A DNA stretch of 64,000 bases from assembly GCA_031772625.1 (NCBI GenBank), contig CM062807.1, positions 1,149,583,007-1,149,647,006 on the forward strand. The letters are read 5' to 3'. The notes under the pieces were generated by a model, which did no database searches, was not told the DNA's origin, and saw nothing but the letters and a program-made list of their open reading frames with translations. The position numbers were made by a program, and so were the translations under genes. The DNA is from Pinus tabuliformis. Lineage: Eukaryota > Streptophyta > Pinopsida > Pinales > Pinaceae. How positions within the stretch are numbered: the first letter of the stretch is position 1; the number at the start of each line of letters is the position of its first letter. Of the stretch, positions 32,410 through 44,381 are shown in pieces.

Positions 32410-33430
32410 TGTCAGAAAGGAAGAGACAGGAGAGTCTTCAAGTGACAAGTCTGAGACAATGCATGATGTTGAGAGCATGTCACAACTTTCTAGTGATAGT
32501 GAGAACTTCAAAGGAAGAACTAAAGCAAACTCTATTTGCTAGAGCCGCACCAAAGACAACCATTCAAGAAAGAAGGTTAAGAAAGTATTGAGGAAGAAAA
32601 ATCATTATTAGGGGAATTTTGAGGTCTAAAATGGGCCTCCTAAGGAAATTATAAAATAATAGTGGAAATAATAAAATAATATTAGATTACATCATCAAAT
32701 TTTAGAGGGGAAAAAAAAAGAAAAAAAAAAATTTCAACTCATATTTTCAACTTAGATCCCTATGGGTTTACTCAAATTTCGAGCAGGAACACTCGTTAGA
32801 TGAAGAATTTGATTCCTCATCCAAAGAATACTCATGTTGCATACTTTCGATGGACCCTACTACACGAAAAATGAGAAATACATGAAAATCGTGATTGCAA
32901 TCACATTGATTCATGTATTTCTCATTTTCGTGTAGCAAGTTCCATCGAAAGTATGAAACACGGGTACTCCTTGGATGAGGAATTAAATTTTTCATCCAAC
33001 AAGTACTCTCGCTTGAAATTTGAGTAAAACATTAGGGAGATAAGTTGAAAATACAAGTTGAAAAAGTAGTTTTATTATTTTATTATTTTATTATTATTTT
33101 TACTTTTTTACTCCAAAAAAGGTGAATCAACCCCCATGGTTGATATCATCATCTTGAATCCTATTGGTTCTTATAAAGTTTATTTTGGTTGTACATTTTT
33201 ATTAGGAGACCCATTTTAGACCTCAAAATTTCTCTAATGTGTAGCCATTGCAACAAAGGTGGACATCAAAAAGCCACATGTTGGAAGATCCATCCAGAGC
33301 TACACACACAGAAGGATAGGAAGTGTGTGAAAGAATCTGTGAAGGAACCGACTGATGAAGTAGTTCAACAAGGAAGACGAATACAGGAAGAAATCCCATA
33401 AATCGTTTAGGTAAGGAAGGGATAGATTTT
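32410..33430 (+). pseudogene. Plus-strand Ty3/gypsy gag fossil with zinc knuckle, split by a foldback element
   Basis: The right part (33,238-33,400) encodes CSHCNKGGHQKATCWKIHPE, a CCHC knuckle, followed by a charged tail. The left part (32,410-32,607) encodes a Ser/Glu-rich stretch of the kind found before the knuckle in such gags. A 630-bp foldback element lies between them, and element D begins just after. This is an old fragment with several breaks. The wording resembles the knuckle region of element D, but it lies on the other strand. Confidence 0.6.
32608..33237. mobile_element. Foldback / long-TIR element, 630 bp
   Basis: The two ends are inverted copies: TTAGGGGAATTTTGAGG on the left and CCTCAAAATTTCTCTAA on the right. 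Much of the arms also pair; for example CATACTTTCGATGGA at about 32,840 is mirrored by TCCATCGAAAGTATG at about 32,940. The turn lies near 32,900. About 280 bp on each side pair imperfectly, so a transcript would fold into one long hairpin. No transposase is encoded and no sure target duplication was seen. It could be a hairpin MITE of the PIF/Harbinger or Mutator kind. Confidence 0.75.
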
Positions 33431-33452
33431 CTAAGTAGTTTCGCATGACCAC

Positions 33453-34910
33453 TGATTTGAAAATGAAGATCTTAGATTACATTTAAGGTATTACAGACTC
33501 ATGTGCATGGATTTTCCTATATTGATTAGTGCAACGAATTGATAAGATTGCGAATAATATAGACAATTGAGCAGCTAGAGAAACATAATATACAAACACA
33601 CATAACACAGCAATTTTAATATGGAGTTCACCCAAAACTCTTGGGCTACGTCTCCTAGTCCAGCCTTCAGTGGTGACCTCTCTATTATGTCTTCTAGAGC
33701 AGAGTTTTACAAAATGTGAGTTCAAATTGAGTCTCAACACACAGATACAAAACAGCAGAAGTTTGCTTGAATCCCTCAAGTCTCTATGAGTACACAGACT
33801 CTCCCCCTCACTCTCTGTCTCTGTTTTCTCTCTATCTCAGCACTACTTGCCTCTGTCTTTGTCATTATGTGGCTTTTTAAGCCAATCGATGTTGTCTATT
33901 CATTTCCCCTTTTGGGCTCTCTGGCTCCCGGCCTCTATCCGCTCAAATCCCCCTCTGAGCGTTAATCAATCATTGCTAAACGTTTCAGGGATGGTGGCCA
34001 CTTGTTCTGTAACGGAAGGGACCATAGGCACCCTTGAAATCCCCAAAATGGTTGTTCTCTGTTTACATAGAGAATACACTAAAACACGTCAAAAATCCAC
34101 AGAAACTCTATCTATCGGACTTCAAAAATCATTGAATCCGCCCTAGACTCCTGTCTGGTCCACCTTTGATCGCCATCGCAAGTCGCAAGTGCCCTGGTGC
34201 CGTGGTTTCCTTTGTATTTGAAAAATACATTAAAACACTGAAATCCCGACGAAGGGCTTTATGGCAGACTTCAAAAAATTCACAGCTGCATTTATAAACC
34301 CTTTCGGGTCCGGCTTCATCGCATCATGCGCATTTCCTTTTCATTTCATTTATTTAACGAAAATGCGAATATACACAGAAAAACCCTTTTTTCCGGAATT
34401 CAAAATATATTTATTTGTGCCTATAAGACCCATCGGGTCTGGCTTTATTACAAGTCGCATGTATTGGCCCCGCTCCTTTGTATTGTCGCAATGTGATTTT
34501 GCGATGCGACATGTTGCGATCGCATATCGCATAATCCTCGGGCCGTTGGTAAGCGTTCCTTTGTATTGTGCCAACGCGATATTGTGAGTTAACTTGGGTC
34601 GTCGATCTGCACGCTTGATCGACGGTCCTCGTTGACCTGCATTGATTGCTGTCGTAACCTCTGTTTTGTAGCCTTTGGTAGCCTCCACTTGCCATCTCCG
34701 ATTGCAATATGCCGATCAAATCTAGACCGTTGATCAACCAGATCCAACGGCTCCTGTGCATCACTGTCCAAGCCTCCGATAGCTCTGTTTTCCACTATTT
34801 CTTCATATTTTTCAGGCCCGATAGTGTAATCTGCCATTTCTAAGAGTTCTTCCTTTGTGATAGTTTTGATCTTGAAGACTTAGAGGGTGTTTAGGATCCA
34901 TTTTGGATCA
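33453..34910 (-). repeat. 3' LTR of element D
   Basis: 1,458 bp, TGATTTGAAAATG...TTTGGATCA. It is preceded by the target site ACCAC. The element's purine tract lies just right of it. Confidence 0.92.
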
Positions 34911-34955
34911 CGCCTTCCCACTGAAAAAAGTTTTTGGACCACCAAAAGTTGGTTT

Positions 34956-36461
34956 TTAAGCATCGATCAAGTGAGGATACAGCTTCCTCACTTGTCCAAT
35001 TTCTATCCATCGTGCACTGCTTGGTTTTGAATCTTTGAGTCCAATTCTGAGGTACTCAACATCTCCTCTACGCGTAGTTCTCATCTTCCTGTCCAGAATT
35101 GTGTCTTCCTGCAACTCACTGAGATATTCAAGCAATAGATCATCAATAGAAGGCAACTGAATTTGCTCTTTGGGATCTTCAATCAATGAAGGTTCAAACA
35201 GTCTCAAGTTTTTTGCATTAACTACTGAATAGATGTGCATGTAAGCTAGAAAATCAAGGCGAAAAGCGTTTTCACCAATTTTCTCAAGTATCTTGAAAGG
35301 CCCATACCTTATTGGCTTCAACTTATTACCTTCACCTTGCATTCTGTCTTTGCAAATGTACAGCCAGACTTGATCACCAACTTGGAAGCTATGCTCAATT
35401 CAATGCTTGTCATGCCTTGCCTTGTACTTGGCATGGCTTCTTTCTAGCTATTCCTGCACTGCCTGGTGAATTTCTTGGATTTTTTCAATGAACTTGGTTG
35501 CTTTGTCCACATCATTGTGTCCATCAACTGCTATGTCTTTTCCAAAGACAAAATCCAAGGGAGACTTTGGTGTAAAACCAAAACAAGTCTCAAAAGGAGA
35601 TCTCTTTGTAGAAGAGTGCTTGGCACAGTTGTAAGCACGTTGTACATAACACAAATGTTCATCCCAAAGCTTGGGATGCTTGCTGCAATAGCCCCTAAGC
35701 AACTGAATCACTGTCCTGTTGACCACCTCTATTTGGCCATCTATTTGTGGATGAAATGTTGTGCTCTTCTTCAATCTGGTGTCCATCAATTCCCAGTCAC
35801 TTGACCAAAACTTCCCAACAAATCGGGAATCTCGATTAGATACAATAGAAGTGGGTAACCCAAAATGAACCCATACATGCTGAAAGAACAACTTCGTTGT
35901 TTGTTCAACTGTAATTTGCTTGTTACAAGGTATTAAAATACACATTTTGTTGAACCTATCCACAATAACATATAAATAATCATGACCCATTCTACATTTT
36001 GGAAATCCCCCAACAAAGTCCATGGAAACACTTTCCCAAGGACGAGAAGGAACTGGAAGTGGTGTGTACAAGCCCAATTTTCTATCGTTGGGCTTGCTTT
36101 TAGCACACATGGTACACCATTTAATATATCTAGAAACTTTTTCATGCATTCTTGGCCAATAACAGAACCTTTGCAGTTGTGCAACTATTTTACTTACACC
36201 AAAATGACCTGATATAATAGAAGTATGTGCTTCTCGGATTTTGTTAACTCTTTTAGTTAGTGGAATGAATAACTTTCCCAAATGATACAAGAGTTGGTCC
36301 TTAACATAATAATCCAATTCTTCTACTTGTTTGCCATGACTTAAATTTGCATATACATCTTTAAAATCTATATCTTGAGCATATTGTTCAATGTAGCTTC
36401 CATGCATTACTGAGTTATGCTTAAGTATAGTAGATGCATTTATGATTGGTCTGGATAACAC
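34956..36461 (-). pseudogene. Element D integrase with chromodomain-like end
   Basis: The zinc-binding part includes FCYWPRMHEKVSRYIKWCTM. The core has PSRPWESVSMDFVGGFPKCR, IVSNRDSRFVGKFW and TTFHPQIDGQIEVVNRTVIQ. The C-terminal module has YGPFKILEKIGENAFRLDF. The last about 50 residues (ILDRKMRTTRRGDVEYLRIG...ARWIEIGQVRKLYPH) read like a chromodomain, which in chromoviruses steers insertion to chromatin. Broken. Confidence 0.82.
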
Positions 36462-36599
36462 ATCTGCAATCTTATTGTGTATTCCCTTCTTATATCTAAT
36501 GACAAGATGAAACTACTATAGAAAACCCATCCACCTATAGTGTCTTGATTGATGCAATTTAGTTTGTGAGTGCAAATATTGAAGTGGTTGATGATTTGT

Positions 36600-37737
36600 A
36601 TGGATGATTGTTTCTTTGCCCATTAACAATGTTTCCACTTTTTCACACTCTGTACTAATGCATATAATTCTTTTTCATATGTGGGATAACTAACTACTGC
36701 AGAATTAAATGTCTCATAATGATAGCATATGGGTTTACTGTGTTGCATCAACACTACTCCCATGGCATAGTCACTGCCATCTATTTCAATCTCAAATGGA
36801 CGTTGAAGATCTGGCAGTGCTAGTACTGGTGTTGTACTAATTTTTATTCTAAGGTGTCGAAGGCTTTCTGTTGTTTGCCTCCCCACTGAAACACCTTGTT
36901 CAATCATGTTAAAGCATGTAAGGGCGCTGCAATCAAGGAAAAGTTAGCAATAAACTTTCTCCAATATTGTGCTGCTCCTAGGAAACTCCTAACTTCTGTA
37001 GCAGATTTGGGCTTAGGCCAGTTCACAATGACTTCAACCTTAGAGGGATCTATCTTCAATTCACCATCCCCTACAATATGACCCAAATAATTTAAAGATG
37101 TTTTGCCAAATTCACATTTTGATAACTTCACATAGAGATTTTCTCTTTTCAAAACATCTAAAGTCTACTTTACATGCTTCAAATGTTCTTCCCATGTTTT
37201 ACTGAAAACAAGAATGTCATCCAAATATACAATTACAAAATAATTAATAAAAGGTTTGAGTACATGATTCATAACTCTCATGAAAGTGGCAGGAGCATTA
37301 ATTAAGCCAAAAGGCATAACCAGCCATTCATACAGCCCTTGCTTTGTTTTCAAAGAAGTCTTCCATGCATCTTGTTCTGCTACTCTGACCTGATGATAGC
37401 CACTACGCAAGTCTAACTTGGAAAAGTAAAATGCTTCTTTCAGCTGATCTAATAGATCATCAATGCAAGGAAGAGGATAATGATTCTTGATCGTTATTTT
37501 ATTCAGTGCTCTATAATCAATGCACATCCTCCACGAACCATCTTTCTTTCTCACCAACACAATTAGAGATCCGCATGGTGATGTGCTTGGTCTTATGAAC
37601 CCTTTATACAGCAGCTCTTGTACCTGCTTCTTGATCTCTGCATTCTCTAAAGCGGATAACCTGTACATTCCGATGTTATGCAATGGAGCATCTTGCTGAA
37701 AATGAATATCATGTACTATTTCCCTTTTGGGTGGCAA
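36600..37737 (-). pseudogene. Element D reverse transcriptase and RNase H
   Basis: GFIRPSTSPCGSLIVLVRKK, WRMCIDYRALNKITIKNHYP, FSKLDLRSGYHQVRV, WLVMPFGLINAPATFMR and the catalytic YFVIVYLDDILVFSKT (about 37,200-37,250) are all visible, followed by LNYLGHIVGDGELKID. The RNase H part has PFEIEIDGSDYAMGVVLMQ and PTYEKELYALVQSVKKWKHC. Strong chromovirus wording. Broken. Confidence 0.85.
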
Positions 37738-37797
37738 ACCTTTAGGTTCTTGAAATAGGATATCATATTCTAAAACAACTTTATTTAAATCATCTTT

Positions 37798-38265
37798 CTA
37801 TTTAGCATCACATCCCTCAAATACATTAGTTTTATCAAGGTTTTTTTCCTTTACAACCATTAGTAAAAATTGCTTGCATGAATTTACAATTCTTTTCATT
37901 TGCCCTGAGTTTATGAGAGAGTAATTATTTTTGAGTTTATGAGCTCTTACAATATATTCTATTCCATCTTTAGTGAGTTGATACTTATTTTCAGCTCTAT
38001 AGAAAATGGTTTTTCTATCATACAAGTGAGGACTTCCTAAAACAATACCACATATATCTAAGGTAACTATATCTAACTCAACCTCATCTACAAATGTTGA
38101 CCCAATAGCAAACCTAAGTTTACATTGTCTAGTCACTTGTAGCTTTGCTTTATCACATACCCAACCTAATGGATATGGCTTCTTGTGGGGTGTGGTTAGT
38201 AATCCCAACTTCTTTACAATTGCTTCATAAATCAAGTTTACTTGTGATCCACTATCAAATAAAGT
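37798..38265 (-). pseudogene. Element D protease region
   Basis: Near 38,220-38,260 the minus strand reads DSGSQVNLIYEAIVKKLGLL, a D-S-G active site. TPHKKPYPLGWVCDKAKLQV and VELDIVTLDICGIVLGSPHL, the flap and second conserved block, follow. This is the usual protease position between gag and RT. Confidence 0.75.
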
Positions 38266-38299
38266 ATCAATCTTTTGATGCTTGTAAATAACTCTAATA

Positions 38300-39554
38300 T
38301 GAAAAAGCTCATGTTTTTCCTCTCATTATCTTCATCAATAGAATGTGTAGAATTACTTGTAGATGCTTCAGAATTTTTACCTTCTATACCTGTGGCTGTG
38401 ACTGTTGTTTCATCACCTGAGTCTGACCCCAAGTATTTCTGAATAGTAGCAGCAGTCTTCTTCTTCTTACCACCGAACTTTTTGGGTTTCAGATTCGGAT
38501 GTAAAGACCAGCAGTGTTCATCATCGTGCCCATCCTTCTTGCAGTGAGTGCATGAAGGTTTGTCTTTCTGTACAACGTTTGTCTTCCTCTCTTTCCATTT
38601 ATGCTTCTTCTTTTCCTTGTTCTTGCTTGCAGAGGGTTTTGATGATCCCCCAATCTCTGGGTTCACATTCTTGCCTCTAGCCTCTAGATGTGTACCTTGA
38701 ACTGATACATCATCTAGGCTAGCGGGGTTAAACATGAGAATGGTGTGCCTCAAATAGCTATGCAAACCACCTATATACTTCAACAAAGTTTCAGGTGAGT
38801 CTAGAGAAATGCCTAGAGTTAAAGCTCTTTTTCTAAATTCCTAGGTATAGCTTTGTACACTTTTCCCCTTTAATTGGTGAAGAGTTTTCCAACTCATCAT
38901 TGCTTGCTGCATATAAGCTAGTGGATAGAATTGTTTTTTAATGGCAAAAACAAATTCATTCCAAGTAGAAATAATTTTACCATGCTTCTTCAAATCAACT
39001 TGTCTCCTGCCTTCCCACCACACTAGGGCAGTTCCTCCAAGGCAAATGCTAGCCAGTTGAATCTTTCTCCTTTCTGAATCGATGTTATGCACCCTGCAAT
39101 ATACATCAATCTGTCTAATCCAGTGATCTAGCTTTTGTGCATTTAATTCTCCCTCATAAATTGGCAAATCAAATTTTACATCTAATTTAATAAAAGAAGT
39201 CTTCTTCTTTTTCTTATCAAGGCTAGAAGATGAGGATGATGAAGGAGATGGTGGAGGAGATGATGGAGGAGGCTTTTCCCCTTTCCCTTTGCCCTCTAGA
39301 GGGGCATCTAGAGAAGGTTCCTCTGCTCCTTTGTCTTGTTTGGGTGTTGAGGTGCTTTCCCCTCGACCCTTCTTAAATTCCCGATACATCTCTTCCACCA
39401 TGGCCCTCATGGCCATAAAACTATCCATGAACTGAGATTCTGATTCCATTGAAATTTCTTCTGCCATCCTCCTCCTAGGATAGACTCTTCTAATTTCTGG
39501 GTTGGCCTCAACAAGTTCTCCTTTTCCCATTTTGAGCTTTGACCTCATTAGCAT
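38300..39554 (-). pseudogene. Element D gag with zinc knuckle
   Basis: The minus strand shows a basic start, a Pro/Ser-rich spacer, and a chromoviral gag core: DLPIYEGELNAQKLDHWIRQ, ICLGGTALVWWEGRRQ, STWNEFVFAIKKQFYPLAYM. The knuckle CTHCKKDGHDDEHC lies at about 38,510-38,552. This is part of a decayed element. Confidence 0.8.
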
Positions 39555-39607
39555 TCAAAAAATTCCAGCACAAGCTTGTCTAACCTTAACAAACCAAAAA
39601 CAAAAAA

Positions 39608-39620
39608 CACTGATACCACT
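39608..39620 (-). other. Primer-binding site of element D
   Basis: On the minus strand AGTGGTATCAGTG directly abuts the LTR start; the TGGTATCAG core matches the tRNA-Met type of PBS. Confidence 0.7.
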
Positions 39621-41004
39621 TGATATGAAAATCAAGATCTTAGATTACTTTTAAGGTGTTACAGACTCATGTTCATGGATTTTGCTATATTACTTAGTGC
39701 AACGGATTGATAATATTGCGAATAATATAGAAAATTGAGCAGCTAGAGAAACATAATAAACAAACACACATAACACAGCAAGTTTAATATGGAGTTCACC
39801 CAAAACTCTTGGGCTATATCTCCTTGTCCAGCCTTCAGTGGTGACACACAGATGAAAAACAATAGGAGTTTTCTTGAATCCCTCAAGTCTCTCTGAGTAC
39901 ACAGACTCTCCCTCTCGCTCTCTGTCTCTATTTTCTCTCTGTCTCAGCACTGCTTGCCTCTGTCTCTATCATTCTGTGGCTTTTTAAGCCAATCGGCATT
40001 GTTTGTTTGTTTCCTCTTTTGGGCTCTCTGGCTCCCGGCCTCTGTCCACTCAAATCCCCCTCTGAGCGTTAAGCAATCATTGCTAAACGTTTTAGGGATG
40101 GTGGCCACCTGTTTTGTAACGGAAGGGACTATCGGCACCCTTGAAATCCCCAAAATGGTCGTTCTCTGTTTACACAGAGAATACACTAAAACACGGGAAA
40201 AATCCGCAGAAACTCTTTCTATCGGACTTCAAAAATCATTGAATCTGCCCTAGACTCCTATCGGGTCCGCCTTTGATCACTATCGCAAGTCGCAAGTGCC
40301 CCGGTGCCGTGGTTTCCTTTGTATTTGAAAAATACATTAAAACACTGAAATCCCAATGAAGGGCTTTATGGTAGACTTCAAAAAATTCACAGCTGCATTT
40401 ATAAACCCTTTTGGGTCCGGCTTCATCGCATCGGGCGCATTTCCTTTGCATTTCATTTATTTAACAAAAATGTGAATATACACAAAAAACCCCTTTTTCC
40501 GGAATTCAAAATGTATATATTTGTACCTACAAGACCTGTCGGGTCCGGCTTTATCGCAAGTCGCATGTATTGGCCTCGCTCCTCTGTATTTTCCCGATGC
40601 AACATGTCGTGATCGCATATCGCATAGTCCCTGGGCCGTTGGTAAGTGCTCCTTTGTATTGTGTCGACAGATATTGTGAGTTAACTTGGGTCGTCGATCT
40701 GCATGCTTAATCGATAGCCCTCGTTGACCCGTGTTGATCGTTGTCGCAACCTCCATATTGTAGCCTCTGATAGCCTCCTCTTGCCATCTCCAATTGCGAT
40801 ATGCCAATCGAATCTAGACCGTTGATCGGCCAAATCCGACAGCTCCTGTGCATCACTGTCCAAGCCTCCGATAGCTCTATGTTTCCACTATTTCTTCATG
40901 TTTTTCAGGCCCGATAGTGTAATCTGCCATTTCTAAGAGTTCTTCCTTTGCAATAGTTTTGATCTTGAAGACTTCAGAGGGTGTTTAGGATCCACTTTGG
41001 ATCA
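39621..41004 (-). repeat. 5' LTR of element D
   Basis: 1,384 bp, TGATATGAAAATC...TTTGGATCA. ACCAC follows it. It matches the other LTR at about 92-93% by eye. Confidence 0.92.
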
Positions 41005-41009
41005 ACCAC

Positions 41010-41840
41010 CATTATAAATCACATGTTGTGAAAATGTTTGTAAAAGTGATGAAATGTATAACATCATTTATGAAAGCAACATAATGATATTTTGGCCTTT
41101 AGTTGGATAGCATGGGTATGGTTTATGTTGTAAAAAATGACCATGATTATGTTATAAACTCTTGGCAAGTATGGTTTTGTTTGGGTCTTGCAACTTGGAC
41201 ACGTTTGGAAACTATAGATTTATATATGGATACAGGTGTCAATTTCATCGCTTTTGGCTCTAAAGTACAAAGGTGAAAGAGAATAAAGTGTGGCCTTTCA
41301 AAGACATTTGTTATTGTTTATACTTTTAGAGGATAAAATTCCTTCAATGGCAAGGAATGATCCAGGAGGATCCAAAAAGGCCAAAGATTTGAAGTCCTCA
41401 AATCTTAGCGAAACCAAGACCAAATCGAAGAGCCCATCGTTATAAACCCAATGGCATGAATAACACCTCAATCCAACATTGTATGCCAAGGTTATGACCA
41501 ATTGAAGTTTTTATCAAACAATAAAAAAAAACTCAGGTAGACATTAGACTAGCATGTGGCAGCCCAGTCAACCCTTTGGTCAACAACCCAGCTGAAGGTA
41601 TGGACCAATTTGGTGACACCTCGTGTCAGGCTTAGATTGGACTGTGTGGTATGGTGATGCTCTAGGTGGCCCAATCCCAGGGCACCACGTGGCCCAATCA
41701 TTGAGCGCCACATGACACCCCGTGATTGGCCAGTCAAACCTTGGTCAAACTTGGTAGGACCAACTAGTGAGGGATCAAGTGGGTGGATAAACTTGGCAGA
41801 ACACCTAACTTCGTTTGACAACCGATAGTTGTTTAGGCAG
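41010..41840. other. Old, unassigned sequence right of element D
   Basis: Before element D inserted, this was continuous with the stretch ending at 33,452. No clear frame remains. A few short peptides could be old gag-pol, but nothing supports a domain call. Words with CCACGTGGCCC and GGCAGCCCAGTCAA resemble words near 31,990-32,030. Confidence 0.3.
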
Positions 41841-41846
41841 TAGTGT

Positions 41847-41908
41847 GATTGTTGGGTTGGCGGGAGTCGAACCCGCCAGCAGTTATAACCACTGACCCCC
41901 AACTCAAT
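41847..41908 (-). repeat. tRNA-like remnant lacking the anticodon arm
   Basis: On the minus strand GTTGGGGGTCAGTGGTTATA resembles an acceptor stem plus D-arm/box A. A clean T-arm (GGCGGGTTCGACTCCCGCC) and an acceptor-like AACCCAAC follow at once. An anticodon arm of normal length is missing between them. This could be a truncated tRNA, a SINE head or sequence inside an old LTR. Confidence 0.4.
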
Positions 41909-41974
41909 GACGAATCAACAGTCAAGTGAACACACAGCAGTCACGACCAATGGTCGCTCAACTGTTTGTTTTAA

Positions 41975-42396
41975 TATATAATTTATACAATAGGTCATGG
42001 GTCACAAGGTTTGAACCCCCGACTGGCCAATCGGGCAGTAGCTTGATTACGACAAGTTTGTTTTTGGGCCAACGGCCATCCATTGTATACTCTGCCCACC
42101 CGAGTATTATATAAAGGTCAATCAATTGTGTGATTGGGGAGAAGGGCCGACAGGCAGACCAAAGAACTCTAGCTTCAGAACCACACACAAACATGGGAAC
42201 CAGGAGGTGAAGTTGCATGACACGAAATTCAAGACAAGGAATATTCTATGAGCATATTCCATAGAATATTTTAGGAATATTCTTATGAGGGACTCTGTTG
42301 TGGAATCCTTAGATTCTTTGAGGGGCCAGAGTTGCAAGTAACAGAATATAGTCAAGTTTATACTCAAATTAATTAAAATTTCGTGAGGATTTCATT
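41975..42396 (+). repeat. Possible old LTR 3' part with TATA box and PBS-like junction
   Basis: TTATATAAAGG at about 42,108-42,118 looks like a TATA box. About 280 bp later GAGGATTTCA is followed by TTGGTGCAGTCCG, which could be an LTR end plus a primer-binding site. The left end of the LTR and the partner copy were not found, so this is tentative. Confidence 0.25.
42239..42282. promoter_or_regulatory. GAATATTC pair with internal inverted repeat (heat-shock-element-like)
   Basis: GAATATTC (GAAnnTTC) occurs at 42,239-42,246 and 42,275-42,282. Between them AATATTCTATG pairs with CATAGAATATT to make an 11-bp stem. The GAAnnTTC pattern is the core of heat-shock elements. It lies downstream of the TATA-like site, so a regulatory role is doubtful. 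Confidence 0.3.
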
Positions 42397-43377
42397 GGTG
42401 CAGTCCGTTTTATTTGAGCAACCCACTTTCAGGTCACTCCCGGAATCGGAGGTATAATGATATATTTTTCCATGTAATCCTTATTTTTGCTTAAATGAAT
42501 GAAAAGATCTCCCCACTATTGAAACAAGGTCCAGAGACATAGTCCACACTATATGAACTCTGTTATCAAAATTTTGTGTGCATTGTCTTTATGATCTCCT
42601 TTATGTTGCTTCTTCTTTATGTGTTTGCATACATGGTTTTTATATGCTCTTTCATGCAATTTTGTTAACATCACCAAAAGAAAAGATCTTGGATAATGTT
42701 GGTAAATTAGAGATTCCAGACCAATGGCAGCCTGAGACAGACATGCCCTTTCTAACTCAATTTTAATATATGAATTTGGATAGTTGATTTCGAACCCTAG
42801 CCATACTAGGGGCCGAAAAAAGTGGTATCTTCAAGCATTATTTCTTTATTGGGAAAAAAAAAAAAAAAAATCTTGATTTATCGGATTCTAATGGAAAATC
42901 AAGCCATCAGTATAATATTTTCACCAGTCTTGTAGGTGTGAAAAGAGAATTGAGGAATATGAAGTTCCATACGAAAAAATGGACACTTGCTTGCCTCAAA
43001 TTGAGCACCATATTCTGGGTATAGCCACTTCATTTGCTCCCCCAGGATCTAGTGTGTGAGATTTGGCACTAGCCACTTCTTCTTATCCCTAGATGCTATA
43101 TGTTTGTTGATAGCCTTTTGCAGTATGATGATTTTGTAGACACTTTAGTTATGTTGCAAATGCTTCAATTTTTGTAGTTTTAGACAAATTACTCTATAAT
43201 AAGATGGTCAAAAACATTTGGTTTCCCATTGGTAGATTGAGACCATTTGTCGTTAAAGATAGTTGATAGTGGATGGTTGAACTATGTACTGAAAAACTTT
43301 GATTTGATGAAGAAATACAATCTTAGCTTAAAAAAAACAAATACATGTAAAATATATTTAATGTCAATTCAATTAAA
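42397..43377. other. AT-rich stretch without recognised gene
   Basis: No coding frame of note was found. A 17-base A run lies near 42,854-42,870, preceded by a box B-like GGGTTCGAAATC on the minus strand (about 42,786-42,800). This might be the worn end of a SINE, but no clear borders were seen. Confidence 0.3.

Positions 43378-43460
<83 letters not shown>
43378..43460. repeat. (TA)n microsatellite, about 80 bp
   Basis: A near-pure TA dinucleotide run with two AATA/ATTA interruptions. The surrounding 42,900-44,080 is strongly AT-rich. Confidence 0.95.
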
Positions 43461-43461
<1 letters not shown>

Positions 43462-43779
43462 ACAAACAATTTGAACTAAAAATATTACAAAATAACTAAA
43501 TGTTCACATTTCAAGAGATTTAATTTCTCTTATACTTAATAAATCTAAAATTAAAATAATTTCTCTTATACTTAACAAATCTAAAATTAAAATAAATTTG
43601 AAATTATAAATATATTAAATCAACATATAACTTTATTTTTTTATTTTTGTTTAACAAAAAAACACATCATAAATTCAAAATAAACTTAAATTTTAAATTA
43701 AAATAAAATTCAATTTAACTATTCATTCAACCTCTTCTGCATCATACACTTCCATGAAATCATGAGTTCAAGTCTACTT

Positions 43780-44082
43780 AACACAACTGTAAAACGCTTC
43801 TATATTTAACACACCTATAAAACGCTTCTATATTTACCACTAATTTGATCTACTAATAGTGACCTCCTAATAAATATGAATGAATCATTTATGATAACCC
43901 ACTTTTACAACAATTCTATATTATCACATCACTTTAATCTACTAATAATGACTTCTTAGTAATTATGAATGAATCATTTATAATAACCCTAATAACCTAT
44001 TTTTATAACACTTCTTAATAATTATGAACGAATCCTTTTTAATAACCCTAATAACCTATTTTTACAACACTTCTTAATAATT
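43780..44082. repeat. AT-rich tandem array, left part
   Basis: About four degenerate units of roughly 60-70 bp built on AATGAATCATTTATAATAAC followed by CCTATTTTTACAACACTTC. The array is cut by the LINE at 44,083 and goes on at 50,930. It looks satellite-like and local. Confidence 0.75.
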
Positions 44083-44381
44083 TTTCAGAAGAAAAAACTA
44101 TATATGTTATATTGAGTTCATATAAGCTGTTGGATAATTACATAGCAGAATATGGATCGAAAACCATCAATCACATATCGCAACAGGAATAGGTCTTCCT
44201 GTGGAAAATAAAAACCAAGAATGGTCGAAGACATTCTGTGCAAATGATCTAAAAAAGCATTGATACAATTGTTAACTGATATTGAGTGCATTGAGACATA
44301 TTGCCCAAATGAGAAAGATGCATCTTATGATGAGCCGCCAGAATAAAGCCAGTTGAAGAAGAAGACGACATCTGATGAGAA

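Larger units (their letters stand above)
33453..41004 (-). mobile_element. Element D: Ty3/gypsy chromovirus, 7.55 kb, decayed
   Basis: LTRs at 33,453-34,910 and 39,621-41,004 start TGAT and end TTTGGATCA. The target duplication ACCAC is exact on both sides (33,448-33,452 and 41,005-41,009). The PBS is of the tRNA-Met type (TGGTATCAGTG on the minus strand), and a purine tract (AGTGGGAAGGCG) abuts the left LTR. Minus-strand order is gag, protease, RT, RNase H, integrase, chromodomain-like C-terminus. It is broken, with about eight breaks. By eye the LTRs differ by about 7-8%, and one has an extra stretch of about 70 bp, so it is older than elements A and C. Confidence 0.92.

Noticed and set aside
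33189-33401. Plus-strand zinc-knuckle frame as a host gene
   Set aside because: The CCHC pattern and its surroundings match retroelement gag, the frame is short, and element debris surrounds it.
43378-43460. TA run as a replication origin or matrix attachment site
   Set aside because: A pure dinucleotide microsatellite explains it; nothing else supports an origin.
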